In this document: positions 25,028 to 33,619 of the stretch, piece by piece
Position numbering within the stretch: the stretch's first letter is position 1
Layout: each line of letters opens with the position of its first letter
Source: Prolixibacteraceae bacterium
Lineage (GTDB): Bacteria; Bacteroidota; Bacteroidia; Bacteroidales; Prolixibacteraceae
Direction of reading: 5' to 3'
Length of the DNA: 64,000 nucleotides
Assembly: GCA_019856515.1 (NCBI GenBank)
Contig: CP082230.1
Location: 3,286,001 to 3,350,000 of the forward strand
The notes under the pieces: generated by a model
Told to the model about the DNA's origin: nothing
Database searches by the model: none
What the model saw: only the letters and a program-made list of their open reading frames with translations
Position numbers and translations under genes: made by a program

Positions 25028-26407
25028 TTAATCTACCTCAATAACTTCTCTTTCATCCAACTTATACATCTTTATTAATCGCCTCACTTAATAGAGCTTT
25101 ATGGAGGAATTCGCATTTAGTTCATTGACTACTTATAACGATAGCCTTTTATGTACAATTGCAAGGACATCAAGATGTCCAAAAAGATTCTATAGCCTTT
25201 ATGTGATAATCATATTGAAAAAAATGTACTTCTTTGCTATGTACAATATTTGAAGGTTGTCATTATGAAAGTGAATTCATTGTATTTTGATAGATTATGG
25301 ATCAATTTAACATTTTTGATGAATGAACTATCAATGAAGTATCCTTGAAGTATCAATAAACTACGAAGGAAACCCTATCTAAGATGTCGGTTATTTCCTA
25401 AAGTAGAAGCACTTTCCCAATCCAAGTTATCATAAGAATCATGAACGATCTTAATAGGGTAATTCATGGTCTTTATGTACCCTCTTAGGAACACGCAGCT
25501 CGAGCTTGGAAATAGAATCGATTGCAATCAGACTCCTGTTTTCTCCATGCCACATATCGCCTTCACCAAAACTAGTAACATAGAAGAGTTTAGATGCCTA
25601 TTCAAGCGGTGCGATTATTGGACAACACATTCAAGATGGAAGAAGATCACGAATCATTGAAATATTGTCCTAAAGGTTACAACCTGCGAGATGATGACAT
25701 TTTAGATAAATAGAGATTCATAAAGAACCCTTAGAGCCACCATCACCTGACTAACATGCTACTATCACCTGCTTTTTCTTGGGTATCATTCGAACTATAT
25801 TCGAAATTCCCTCACCCAAAATGGGAAATCGATGAATGAACTTCGAGTGAACTTGGAATGAACTTCGAGCCATCTCAGGGGAAAAGCAGGTGATAGTAGC
25901 TTGTTGGTCAGAGTAAGGTGATATTTATGTCGTCGGATGTGATAATGGTATATGAGCATTGTTCTATTCAAGATGGTCACCAACAAGTTTCGGAAAGAGC
26001 CTTAATCTTAACTTAGAACTCATTCATAGTTGCTCCATAAAAATGACCGAATTATTGAAGGAACTATGAGGAACCGTGAACGAATATTGAACCATCACCG
26101 TATTGGAACCGTTTAAAAACCGTTTTTATACTGTATTAGAGTAGTGGGAAATATTTGTTGATTGATGGTATAATACTTGTAGAGTGAGTGTGGATACACA
26201 TTATGAAAATCGTGGAATAGCCAAATAGCAGTCTCTTTTAGTATCATTTCATATAGTCCCAATCTTTATGGTTTGAAAAAATGAGTAGATGGGATCTACT
26301 TCCTGATAATAGTTACAGAACTATTACCATCTGTTTCGTTTGTTTCACGTGGAATCCACCGATCTCGGTAATTTTGGTGTGATCGTATTAAATCAAAATA
26401 CAAACTA
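25028..26407. repeat. 1.4-kb gene-free stretch with degenerate 11-bp repeats and an imperfect palindrome
   Basis: No credible gene. Three features stand out. (1) 25321-25375: five consecutive 11-mers of related sequence (GAATGAACTAT, CAATGAAGTAT, CCTTGAAGTAT, CAATAAACTAC, GAAGGAAACCC). (2) 25747-25911: an imperfect palindrome with outer ends CTGACTAACATG / CTTGTTGGTCAG, an exact 19-bp arm (25758-25776 / 25882-25900), and 11-mers inside (GATGAATGAAC, TTCGAGTGAAC, TTGGAATGAAC, TTCGAGCCATC from 25831). (3) About 26060-26140: looser repeats of GAAC/AACCGTTT. The same 11-bp design recurs at 52262-52509. Two short open frames here (25466-25660, 25795-25986) look like chance. Confidence 0.7.
26341..26356. 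promoter_or_regulatory. weak parS-like site upstream of the first sulfatase
   Basis: TGTTTCACGTGGAATC matches 14 of 16 positions of TGTTYCACGTGRAACA; the mismatches are the last two bases. It is intergenic, 52 nt upstream of the sulfatase start. Confidence 0.4.
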
Positions 26408-27937
26408 ATGAAACATTTGATCAACAATCTAACCGCACTAGCTTTTGTCAGTTGTATGTTCTTCGGAACAACATCAAAAGCAAAGAAGAGTGTTAAAACC
26501 CCTAATATTGTCATTATATATGCTGATGATATGGGATATGGTGATGTCTCGTATCAGAATCCGAAAGGAAAGATACAGACCCCAAATATCGATAAACTTG
26601 CCAGTGAGGGCATCCAATTTTGTGATGCACATAGTAGTTCTGGTATTTGTAGCCCATCCCGTTTTGCTCTATTGACAGGTCAATACCATTGGCGTCGAAT
26701 GCATAATATTGTGAATGCATTTGGGAAGTCTGTTTTTAAGAAGGATGAGTTTACGTTACCACGAATGTTAAAGAAAAAAGGCTATCAGACCGCATGTATT
26801 GGTAAATGGCACTTAGGTTGGGATTGGAAATTTAATCTTGATCCAAACAGTTCAAAGAAGAGTAGAAAAAAAGTATATGCTCCAAATGAACTTGTTACAG
26901 ACCAACCAATCAAAGGGGGACCATTAAACCAAGGTTTTGATTACTATTTTGGTGATGGTACAATCAACTTCCCACCATATGCATTTATTGAGAATGATCA
27001 ATTTGTAGAGGCGCCAACAGTTCCCTTAAAGTTGAAAGATAAGCGGCCATTAGAAGGTGGATGGGAATTTCGTCCTGGTCCAATGGTTAAAGGTTGGGAC
27101 CCATATAATGTTCTACCAACATTAACATCTAAAATGGAGCATTATATCGCCTCACAGAAGAAGAATAAGCCGTTCTTTCTTTACTTAGCCCTTCCATGTC
27201 CTCATGCACCAATTATACCTAACGAAGCGTTTAGAGGAAAATCGGAAGCAGGTGCTTATGGCGATTTTGTTGTGCAAACAGATGATGTTGTTGGACGTGT
27301 TAATAGAGCATTGAAGCGTGCAGGGTTAGATGATAACACCATTGTTATTTTTACTGCTGATAATGGACCAGAAAAATATGCTTATGCAAGAGTTCGTAAC
27401 TTTGACCATAGAAGTATGGGGAAATTGAGAGGACTAAAGAGAGATACATGGGAAGGTGGTCACCGTGTACCTTTTGTGATGAAGTGGCCTAAGCATATTA
27501 AGAAAAACAGTATGTCTGATCAAGTTATTAGTCAGGTTGACATTGCCTCTACTCTTGCAACAATTGTAGGATATGATCTAGAAAGAAACGATGCCGTTGA
27601 TAGCTATAATCTATTACCGTTGTTAGAAGGGAAGAGATATAAAGAGCCGATTCGAAGAGGAACAGTGCAAAATACAAAGAAAGATAGATATGCTATCAGA
27701 GTGGGAGATTGGGTACTAATTGATAGTTATTCAGGTGGTCATACACCTGTACCAGGGTGGTATAATAAGCAAGAAAACTATACTGCTGATGATAAGAGTC
27801 AACATGGTCTGCTTTTTAATTTAAAAGAGGATCCTCAAGAGCGAAACAATCTATTTTCGAAATATCCTGAAAAGGTTAAGATGATGAAGAATTTACTAGA
27901 CAAATATAGAGAAGAGGGTAGAAGTCGAGATATTTAA
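26408..27937 (+). CDS. secreted sulfatase (formylglycine type)
   Basis: 509-aa S1-family sulfatase with an N-terminal signal (residues 1 to about 24). Metal-binding aspartates are in VIIYADDMGYGD, and the formylglycine precursor motif C-S-P-S-R is in SGICSPSRFALLTGQY (Cys near residue 80), followed by KWHLG and FTADNGPE. Such enzymes remove sulfate esters from polysaccharides or glycoconjugates; the substrate cannot be read here and no glycoside hydrolase or SusCD pair is in the window. The maturase that makes formylglycine is also outside the window. It stands alone between the gene-free stretch and the convergent Bat operon. Confidence 0.92.
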   Translation: MKHLINNLTALAFVSCMFFGTTSKAKKSVKTPNIVIIYADDMGYGDVSYQNPKGKIQTPNIDKLASEGIQFCDAHSSSGICSPSRFALLTGQYHWRRMHNIVNAFGKSVFKKDEFTLPRMLKKKGYQTACIGKWHLGWDWKFNLDPNSSKKSRKKVYAPNELVTDQPIKGGPLNQGFDYYFGDGTINFPPYAFIENDQFVEAPTVPLKLKDKRPLEGGWEFRPGPMVKGWDPYNVLPTLTSKMEHYIASQKKNKPFFLYLALPCPHAPIIPNEAFRGKSEAGAYGDFVVQTDDVVGRVNRALKRAGLDDNTIVIFTADNGPEKYAYARVRNFDHRSMGKLRGLKRDTWEGGHRVPFVMKWPKHIKKNSMSDQVISQVDIASTLATIVGYDLERNDAVDSYNLLPLLEGKRYKEPIRRGTVQNTKKDRYAIRVGDWVLIDSYSGGHTPVPGWYNKQENYTADDKSQHGLLFNLKEDPQERNNLFSKYPEKVKMMKNLLDKYREEGRSRDI

Positions 27938-27981
27938 TTGTCTGTCAAATCATTTACCTATATATGTCAGGGATAATAAAT

Positions 27982-28042
27982 TAAGTCCACTACAATCATA
28001 ACTTAGATACTAATTTTTTAAGATGAATTGTGTGTGGACTTA
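27982..28042. terminator. long hairpin between sulfatase and batD
   Basis: TAAGTCCAC (27982-27990) pairs with GTGGACTTA (28034-28042), with further partial pairing inside (ACAATCAT with ATGAATTGT). It lies between two convergent stop codons. Weak as a terminator since no clean T tract follows. Confidence 0.4.
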
Positions 28043-28080
28043 CTTTCTATCTCTTGAGCCTCTGTATAAGCTTATACTAA

Positions 28081-29421
28081 CTATTGGGGGTTTATGTTTG
28101 GGATGATCTCTGTTTTCTTATACATTGTCCACCTCCATCGGATTAATCCCAATTTAAGCCTTGTTTTGGATATATTTCTTCTGTTGTTAGGATCAAAAAG
28201 TGAAGCACATAACATATTGTATGAGTGGATAAGGTTGTTTTGTTTGCTATCTTGAATAGCAGTAGTAAATGCTTCATTGTTTTTCCTTCCTAGTTTTAAA
28301 TACCACTTGTTTATTCGAATGTAGAGTTCTTTCTGATTTGAACATATTATGATTCTAAAAAATAGATACCATTCTTGATCTCTCATGTCGCAAAAACGTT
28401 TGATTAACTTCTTTCCTATCCGAATAAGAAGAACAGCGAACTTCCATATAATTACTAATAGTATAGCTCCTATTAGTATATGCTTCCAATGAAGTTTGTC
28501 ATACCAAGGATGTGAAATCTCTTCATCTGAAGTGATCTTTGCTCTATTCTGTTTTTTAAGCGAGTCTTGAAGTTGCTTTAGAGCTGTTAAATTTGGGTTG
28601 CTTTTAATTTTCCATTGCGTACCTCGTGCATTTGCTGTTCTATTTTTTTTAAGAGTAGGGTCATAATAGTGCAGTTGTATTGCAGGAATTGAGTATGTTC
28701 CCTTTTCTTCGATTAAAAATTGCGACTCTTGGATGACTGTTGCTATCACATTATTTTCGGACACTTTTTGTGTTCTCTTAATCTTCCCATGGTATATTGT
28801 GGCCCACTCAAGAGTGTCGTGAACAATAGGAGTGATCAAAGAGGCTAATGTCCCTTTCCCCCTAATTTTAATGGTCTCTGTTACGACATCACCTACTTTC
28901 CAGTGTGTTTTGTTTGGGCTAAACACTCGGTGGATAGATATGTCATTTGCGACTAACCATTCTTTACCATGAAACTTTTGTTTTATAGGTACTACTTCAA
29001 ACGATATTGTTTTTGTGACTGTTTTTACCTCTTTTCCTTTATATTGACCTTCTTCTGGTGTCGCAAAGTGTATTTCAATTTGCGGCACTTCTTGTTTTCC
29101 TACTTTAAGTGGATAAATATGATATGTAAAGGTTTGAATATTATATCTTTTCCCATTAAAGTTTTCATATGAGCTTTGTGGCCTTCCTGTTCGAATGGTA
29201 AACGAATTCTTAATTTGTAAGTCGTAGAGATCTGCAGATCTTGTAAACCATGTTGTTGTATAGACCGATATTGAGAGTACTGTTGATTCCATCGGTAACA
29301 CTTCTCTCTTTGAGAGAGTTACTTTTGAGAAATAGTCTGCTTTTACTGGAAATAAAAAGACGAAAAAACAGATGGTACTAGTCCATATTCTAGTAAAAGG
29401 TATATTGTTGATTCTTACCAT
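28081..29421 (-). CDS. batD: BatD-like protein of the Bat aerotolerance operon
   Basis: 446-aa exported membrane protein. Signal-like hydrophobic N-terminus (about residues 12-28), a periplasmic beta-rich part with two BatD-type repeats (to about residue 300), one transmembrane helix (HILIGAILLVIIWKFAVLL, about 312-332) and a basic cytosolic tail. It resembles BatD of the Bacteroidota aerotolerance locus, but is shorter than the roughly 600 residues usual for the family. Its ATG overlaps the end of the batB-batC fusion by 7 nt. Last gene of the operon; batE is not seen. Confidence 0.75.
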   Translation of the reverse strand: MVRINNIPFTRIWTSTICFFVFLFPVKADYFSKVTLSKREVLPMESTVLSISVYTTTWFTRSADLYDLQIKNSFTIRTGRPQSSYENFNGKRYNIQTFTYHIYPLKVGKQEVPQIEIHFATPEEGQYKGKEVKTVTKTISFEVVPIKQKFHGKEWLVANDISIHRVFSPNKTHWKVGDVVTETIKIRGKGTLASLITPIVHDTLEWATIYHGKIKRTQKVSENNVIATVIQESQFLIEEKGTYSIPAIQLHYYDPTLKKNRTANARGTQWKIKSNPNLTALKQLQDSLKKQNRAKITSDEEISHPWYDKLHWKHILIGAILLVIIWKFAVLLIRIGKKLIKRFCDMRDQEWYLFFRIIICSNQKELYIRINKWYLKLGRKNNEAFTTAIQDSKQNNLIHSYNMLCASLFDPNNRRNISKTRLKLGLIRWRWTMYKKTEIIPNINPQ

Positions 29422-31175
29422 GGTGTTTCTGTTTTTAGTTCGCTACTAATCTTTACCTGTGTAATGTCGTATTGAAATTTTCGTCGTAAGAATATCGATG
29501 GATCATTATTCATCTGATTAAGTATCTTGCTTGAAACATCCTCTTTGGTTAACGGTTCGTTGGGATCTATTGCTTGGTAGTCATCATCCCCTTTATTATC
29601 AGGGTTAATGTTGTCGTTCTCTTCAGGTGGAGGGTTTTTTCCTTTGCCTTCTTGTTGTTCTTCGTCCCCCTTATTCTCTTTGAGTGTTTCATCCTCTTGT
29701 GATTTACCATTTTGTCGATCCTCATCATTACTAATTTCATGATAATTTTTAAGCTTCTGTTCTATCAGTCGGTTTATCTCCTTTAGGTTGTCTTTTGCAT
29801 TACTATTCTTTGGATCTGCTAAGAGTGCATGTTCGAATGCCTCCTTTGCACGACTATAGTTCTTTAATTCAGACATACACATTCCGAAGTTTAGATATCC
29901 TTCACTATTTCTAATTTTTGAATACTCTGCTGCAGCTGCTTCGTAGTTGTTTTGATGATACAGTAAAAACCCCCTCCACATTGGGTCTTTAAAATGTTTC
30001 ATTGCCTTTAAGGTATCTCCTTTGTGATAATATTTCATTCCTAATTGGTCTGGAGTAGACCAAAGTTCTTCCCAATGCCATCGATTTGTTTCATCCAATG
30101 AGTTAGATATCCCTTCATGGGTGTTATTACAACTGTTGAATAGTGGTGCTATTAGGAGCAATATTACCCACTGGATTCCTGAGCCTTTTCTGAAAAGAGG
30201 TAACATTGCTATGGCTATAACTACCAATAAATAGTATCCCATGTCTTCCCAATCGTCGGCTTTCTCTTCTCCATTTTTTTGATATAACAACCTCTGTCTG
30301 ATGTTTGATGAGATGCCATCAACATCTTCTTGGGTTACTGAAACAGGTTGTATCGTAACTCGGCTATGTCTATTTAACAACAGAACCTCTTCTGTTGATA
30401 GTTTTGATATTATCGTTTGTCTTTGCTTATTTTTAAGAAATCTTCCTTTTGAAATAGGTATAGGTCCTCCTTCAGGAGTAGATACAAGTAGAAAATCAAT
30501 ATATAGTTGGGGGTTTGAGTTCAAAAAAGCTTCTGTAATAACTCTCTCTTTATGGGAAATATCATCTGTTATTACCACCCATGTTGTAGGGATTGAATCT
30601 TTCAAACTCCATTGCTTTCCTAATTGATATGCTGCCTCTAAATTTGTCCCTTGTATAGGCATAATATCAGTATTAATGGCTTTTGATTGTATCTTGATAA
30701 TATTGGGATCGCTTGTATATGGCATAACAATATGAGCCGTTTGAGCATAAGCGATCAGGGCAGTTTCTGCTCCATAATTCATATCCACAAGATCTGTAAT
30801 TTTCTGTTTTGCTCTAGTTATCCTGTTCGGCGAGATATCTTTACATTTCATCGAACGAGAAGCATCCAACATAATCGTAACCTTGGTTTTTATATTGGCA
30901 CCTGGTTTTTCAAATTTTTTGTAGGTTGGTCCACTTAGCGCTAGGGCCGATAGTGTCAAGATAAAAAGATGAAGATAGTTGGCTTTTGCAACTCCCTCAT
31001 ATCCCTTTAATATCATTACAGACTGAAGGTGACCTGCAATCTGATTCTTCCATTTAACATCCCTTTTCTGTTTTAAGAATACAAACAGTGACAATAGTGC
31101 GATAGGTATCAGTAGCCACAGAAGATTCGGACGAATAAAATGGAATGCTTCGAAGTTGATGTTTAGCTTATTCAT
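29415..31175 (-). CDS. BatB-BatC fusion: VWA domain plus TPR protein
   Basis: 586 aa. N-terminal BatB half: two hydrophobic segments (about 16-34 and 66-82) and a von Willebrand A domain with MIDAS residues DASRS (near 92-96), GTNLEAAYQ and VITDDIS. A hydrophobic stretch near 310-345 contains WVILLLIAPLFNSC, which looks like a lipoprotein signal, followed by a BatC-like TPR part (about 370-465) and a long charged, Glu/Asn/Lys-rich disordered region (about 475-545). The internal signal-like segment suggests fusion of separate batB and batC genes. The ATG at 31175 overlaps the batA stop; a GTG one codon upstream is less likely. Confidence 0.88.
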   Translation of the reverse strand: MNKLNINFEAFHFIRPNLLWLLIPIALLSLFVFLKQKRDVKWKNQIAGHLQSVMILKGYEGVAKANYLHLFILTLSALALSGPTYKKFEKPGANIKTKVTIMLDASRSMKCKDISPNRITRAKQKITDLVDMNYGAETALIAYAQTAHIVMPYTSDPNIIKIQSKAINTDIMPIQGTNLEAAYQLGKQWSLKDSIPTTWVVITDDISHKERVITEAFLNSNPQLYIDFLLVSTPEGGPIPISKGRFLKNKQRQTIISKLSTEEVLLLNRHSRVTIQPVSVTQEDVDGISSNIRQRLLYQKNGEEKADDWEDMGYYLLVVIAIAMLPLFRKGSGIQWVILLLIAPLFNSCNNTHEGISNSLDETNRWHWEELWSTPDQLGMKYYHKGDTLKAMKHFKDPMWRGFLLYHQNNYEAAAAEYSKIRNSEGYLNFGMCMSELKNYSRAKEAFEHALLADPKNSNAKDNLKEINRLIEQKLKNYHEISNDEDRQNGKSQEDETLKENKGDEEQQEGKGKNPPPEENDNINPDNKGDDDYQAIDPNEPLTKEDVSSKILNQMNNDPSIFLRRKFQYDITQVKISSELKTETPW

Positions 31176-32154
31176 CACTTTTAGTTCGTTTTATGATTAG
31201 AACAATTACATGAACTGTATTAAGAAGTAATAGGATGCCTAATGCTAATCCTAAAGGATAATAATACAGTGGTGTAATTGGGGTAAATCCATTATCTTCA
31301 AATTCAATTGGCTCCATCTTGTCTAGAGTATCATAGATTCGATTAAGTTCAATTTGATTTGTTGCCTTAAAGTAGGTTCCATGACTCTGAGAGGCAATTG
31401 ATTTTAGCGATTTTTCATCAAGATCATAGACTCCCGAGCCTTTTCGTCCTATTCCAACGGTATGGATTACAATAGAGTCTTTTGACGCAAGTCTTGCTGC
31501 TTGTAGAGGATTGATGTGACTTCCACTATCAACACCATCCGTAAGCAGTATCATCGTTTTGGTATCGATGCTATCTTTCTTGAAAAGTTCAATACCTAAA
31601 CCTATGGCATTTCCCATTGCTGTTTTACCTCCAGCCATCCCTACAGCCACCTGATCAATCCAATGATTTACGACATTGAGGTCGGTGGTAAATGGGACTT
31701 GCAGGTATGCTTGTGATCCAAAGAAAATGACACCGATTCTATCTCCATTTCGTTTTTCAATAAAGTGGTGTAGGACATCTTGAACTCCTGTCCACCGTGA
31801 ACATCTTTCGTCGTTTATTTCCCAATCTGTTGTAGCCATGCTTCCAGATAGGTCAACTGCAAGTAGTAAGTTTCGTGCATTCTTTACTTCCTTTTCTGGT
31901 GTTCCAACAATTTGTGGTTTAGCAAGTGCCATAACCATTAGTATCCAACACAATGATAAACATATCCACTCCATTAACTTTCGTTTATATATTGCGGTTC
32001 TTTTTCGTGATTTAAGGCCTCCTGCTTGAAGCATTTCATCAAAGAATGGGACTTTTAGTGCAGATCTTTTATGATGAAGGGTTGGCATAATAAACCAAAT
32101 CAGAAGTGGAAGAGGGAGAATGTATAGAATATTTAGATGTTCAAATTCAAACAT
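31168..32154 (-). CDS. batA: BatA-like VWA membrane protein
   Basis: 328-aa protein with a membrane-proximal N-terminus (two hydrophobic segments before residue 80), a VWA domain with a full MIDAS (AVDLSGSM, GGKTAMGNAIG, LLTDGVDSG) and a C-terminal transmembrane helix (YYYPLGLALGILLLLNTVHVIVLII). The start is fixed by a GGAGG at 5 nt before the ATG at 32154, rare in this genome; the ATG overlaps the upstream gene's stop by 8 nt. It is thought to act with MoxR in assembling or stabilising envelope or periplasmic complexes under oxidative stress. Confidence 0.9.
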   Translation of the reverse strand: MFEFEHLNILYILPLPLLIWFIMPTLHHKRSALKVPFFDEMLQAGGLKSRKRTAIYKRKLMEWICLSLCWILMVMALAKPQIVGTPEKEVKNARNLLLAVDLSGSMATTDWEINDERCSRWTGVQDVLHHFIEKRNGDRIGVIFFGSQAYLQVPFTTDLNVVNHWIDQVAVGMAGGKTAMGNAIGLGIELFKKDSIDTKTMILLTDGVDSGSHINPLQAARLASKDSIVIHTVGIGRKGSGVYDLDEKSLKSIASQSHGTYFKATNQIELNRIYDTLDKMEPIEFEDNGFTPITPLYYYPLGLALGILLLLNTVHVIVLIIKRTKSDE

Positions 32155-32659
32155 GATGACCTCCAATCCACTTGATAATTTGTCTATTCAACTTATTTAA
32201 CTCTTTGGTATCCATCATCTGTTTTTCTGTTAGACTATAGAGTGTCTTCTCTGCTTTACATAACAGGTTTGGGGCAATACATTCTTTACCAGCTCGATCA
32301 TTTATATATATAGCCCACCTTTCCCCTTTTAATGATGCAACCTCTTTTCGACCATAACTCTCTATCCCCACGATTTTAAATTGGCTTAAGCATATCTTGA
32401 TATACTCTTCTTGTGATAGATCACCTTTGGTTTGTAAGCGGAATGCATCTGTAATGGTTTTTATTGCATGTTTTCGATACTTTCTACGATTGTATCTAGT
32501 GATCAGCTTATATATGATATACGAAATTGTTAGAAGTAGAAGCAATGTAACTATTTTCCAGCCAATGGTCTCTGGCCAAAAGATAACATCTTTAGGTCTT
32601 GCTATAGGGTGCATGTCCTTAAGCTTGTAGAAGTACGTTTGGGGTGTAATATCTATCAT
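32147..32659 (-). CDS. DUF4381-like membrane protein in the Bat operon
   Basis: 170 aa with a single transmembrane helix (about residues 34-52, GWKIVTLLLLLTISYIIYKL) followed by a basic region (RYNRRKYRKHA) and a helical cytosolic part. The length, topology and location between the DUF58 gene and batA match the DUF4381 family of MoxR/Bat operons. Function unknown. Its stop overlaps the batA start. Confidence 0.75.
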   Translation of the reverse strand: MIDITPQTYFYKLKDMHPIARPKDVIFWPETIGWKIVTLLLLLTISYIIYKLITRYNRRKYRKHAIKTITDAFRLQTKGDLSQEEYIKICLSQFKIVGIESYGRKEVASLKGERWAIYINDRAGKECIAPNLLCKAEKTLYSLTEKQMMDTKELNKLNRQIIKWIGGHHV

Positions 32660-32665
32660 AACAAA

Positions 32666-33610
32666 CTATCTGCTTTTTCTCAAAATCTCTTTAAACTGAT
32701 GTGTTGCACTACTTTCTGTTGATAACTTAAGAAGTGTAATAGGGTAGTTGGTGGATAGTGCTTCCAACTGGTTCTGTTTCTCTTTAAAATGATTTGTTAC
32801 TCTTTTAACTCTTTTTTCAGATGATCTCTCAAATTGAAATTGGTCATCTCCGTTGGAGAATGTAATCTGTTGTGGATTGAAATTGGTCTCTAAAGGATCT
32901 GATACTTGAACAAGAATAACGTCATTGTGCTCACTTAGCGCGACAAGATCTTTTGTATGTGATGACCTATATTGATTGAAGTCACTGATCCATACAACCA
33001 AGTAGTCATGGGTTATCCTTTTTTTTATCTCAAAGATAATCTCCCCCAAGGTGTTATCGTTTGGTTTTAGAACTTTGCTGTTGAGTAGAGCGTGATTAAA
33101 ATCAGTGAGCTGATCTATCATGGTTAAAACATGAGACTTATTTTTCCTTGGTGGAAGTGTAAACTTGTTGGTATCATTGTATATTAGTCCTCCAATTCTA
33201 TCTCCAACAGCAAGGACTTTCCAAGCGATTAGTGCAGCTGATTCTACTGCAATTACTGATTTTAAATACTCCTTGGTACCTAAAAACATACTACTACATT
33301 GATCTGTTATAATAAAAACTGGACGTTCTCTCTCTTCGGTGAAGACTTTAGAGTGTAGCTCATCCGTTCTACCAGTTACTTTCCAATCAATGTTTCTTAC
33401 ATCATCTCCTTTAGCATAGTTACGTACTTCCTCAAAGTCCATTCCTCTACCTCTTAGTTTTGATTTATGGCTTCCCGTAAGTATAGTTTGAACCACCTTC
33501 TTGGGTGAAAATCCCACTTTCGCAATATCATATTGTAGTTGTTGTAACTTTGAATTGTTGGTTACAATTCGATGATCTTCGTTGATGGTGGTAGAGAGAT
33601 GTGTTTTCAT
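32666..33610 (-). CDS. DUF58 domain protein
   Basis: 314-aa cytosolic VWA-related protein. The DUF58 signature is clear: GRGMDFEEVRNYAKGDDVRNIDWKVTGR (residues about 55-82), then RPVFIITDQCSSMF, where the MIDAS first Asp-x-x-Ser-Ser is partly degenerate (D-Q-C-S-S). DUF58 proteins lie between MoxR and BatA in nearly all such operons and are assumed to be co-factors for MoxR. 9 nt after moxR and 6 nt before the DUF4381 gene. Confidence 0.9.
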   Translation of the reverse strand: MKTHLSTTINEDHRIVTNNSKLQQLQYDIAKVGFSPKKVVQTILTGSHKSKLRGRGMDFEEVRNYAKGDDVRNIDWKVTGRTDELHSKVFTEERERPVFIITDQCSSMFLGTKEYLKSVIAVESAALIAWKVLAVGDRIGGLIYNDTNKFTLPPRKNKSHVLTMIDQLTDFNHALLNSKVLKPNDNTLGEIIFEIKKRITHDYLVVWISDFNQYRSSHTKDLVALSEHNDVILVQVSDPLETNFNPQQITFSNGDDQFQFERSSEKRVKRVTNHFKEKQNQLEALSTNYPITLLKLSTESSATHQFKEILRKSR

Positions 33611-33619
33611 ATCCTTATA

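Noticed and set aside
25466..25660. 64-aa frame suspected to be a transposase fragment
   Set aside because: I could not match it to any transposase family with confidence, and neighbouring frames are interrupted; left as unassigned.
25747..25911. Palindrome considered as a CRISPR or integron attC site
   Set aside because: No repeat-spacer alternation, no cas or integrase genes, and no attC R/L boxes; the 11-bp period does not fit either.
25795..25986. 63-aa minus-strand frame across the palindrome
   Set aside because: Entirely within repeat sequence; no family features.
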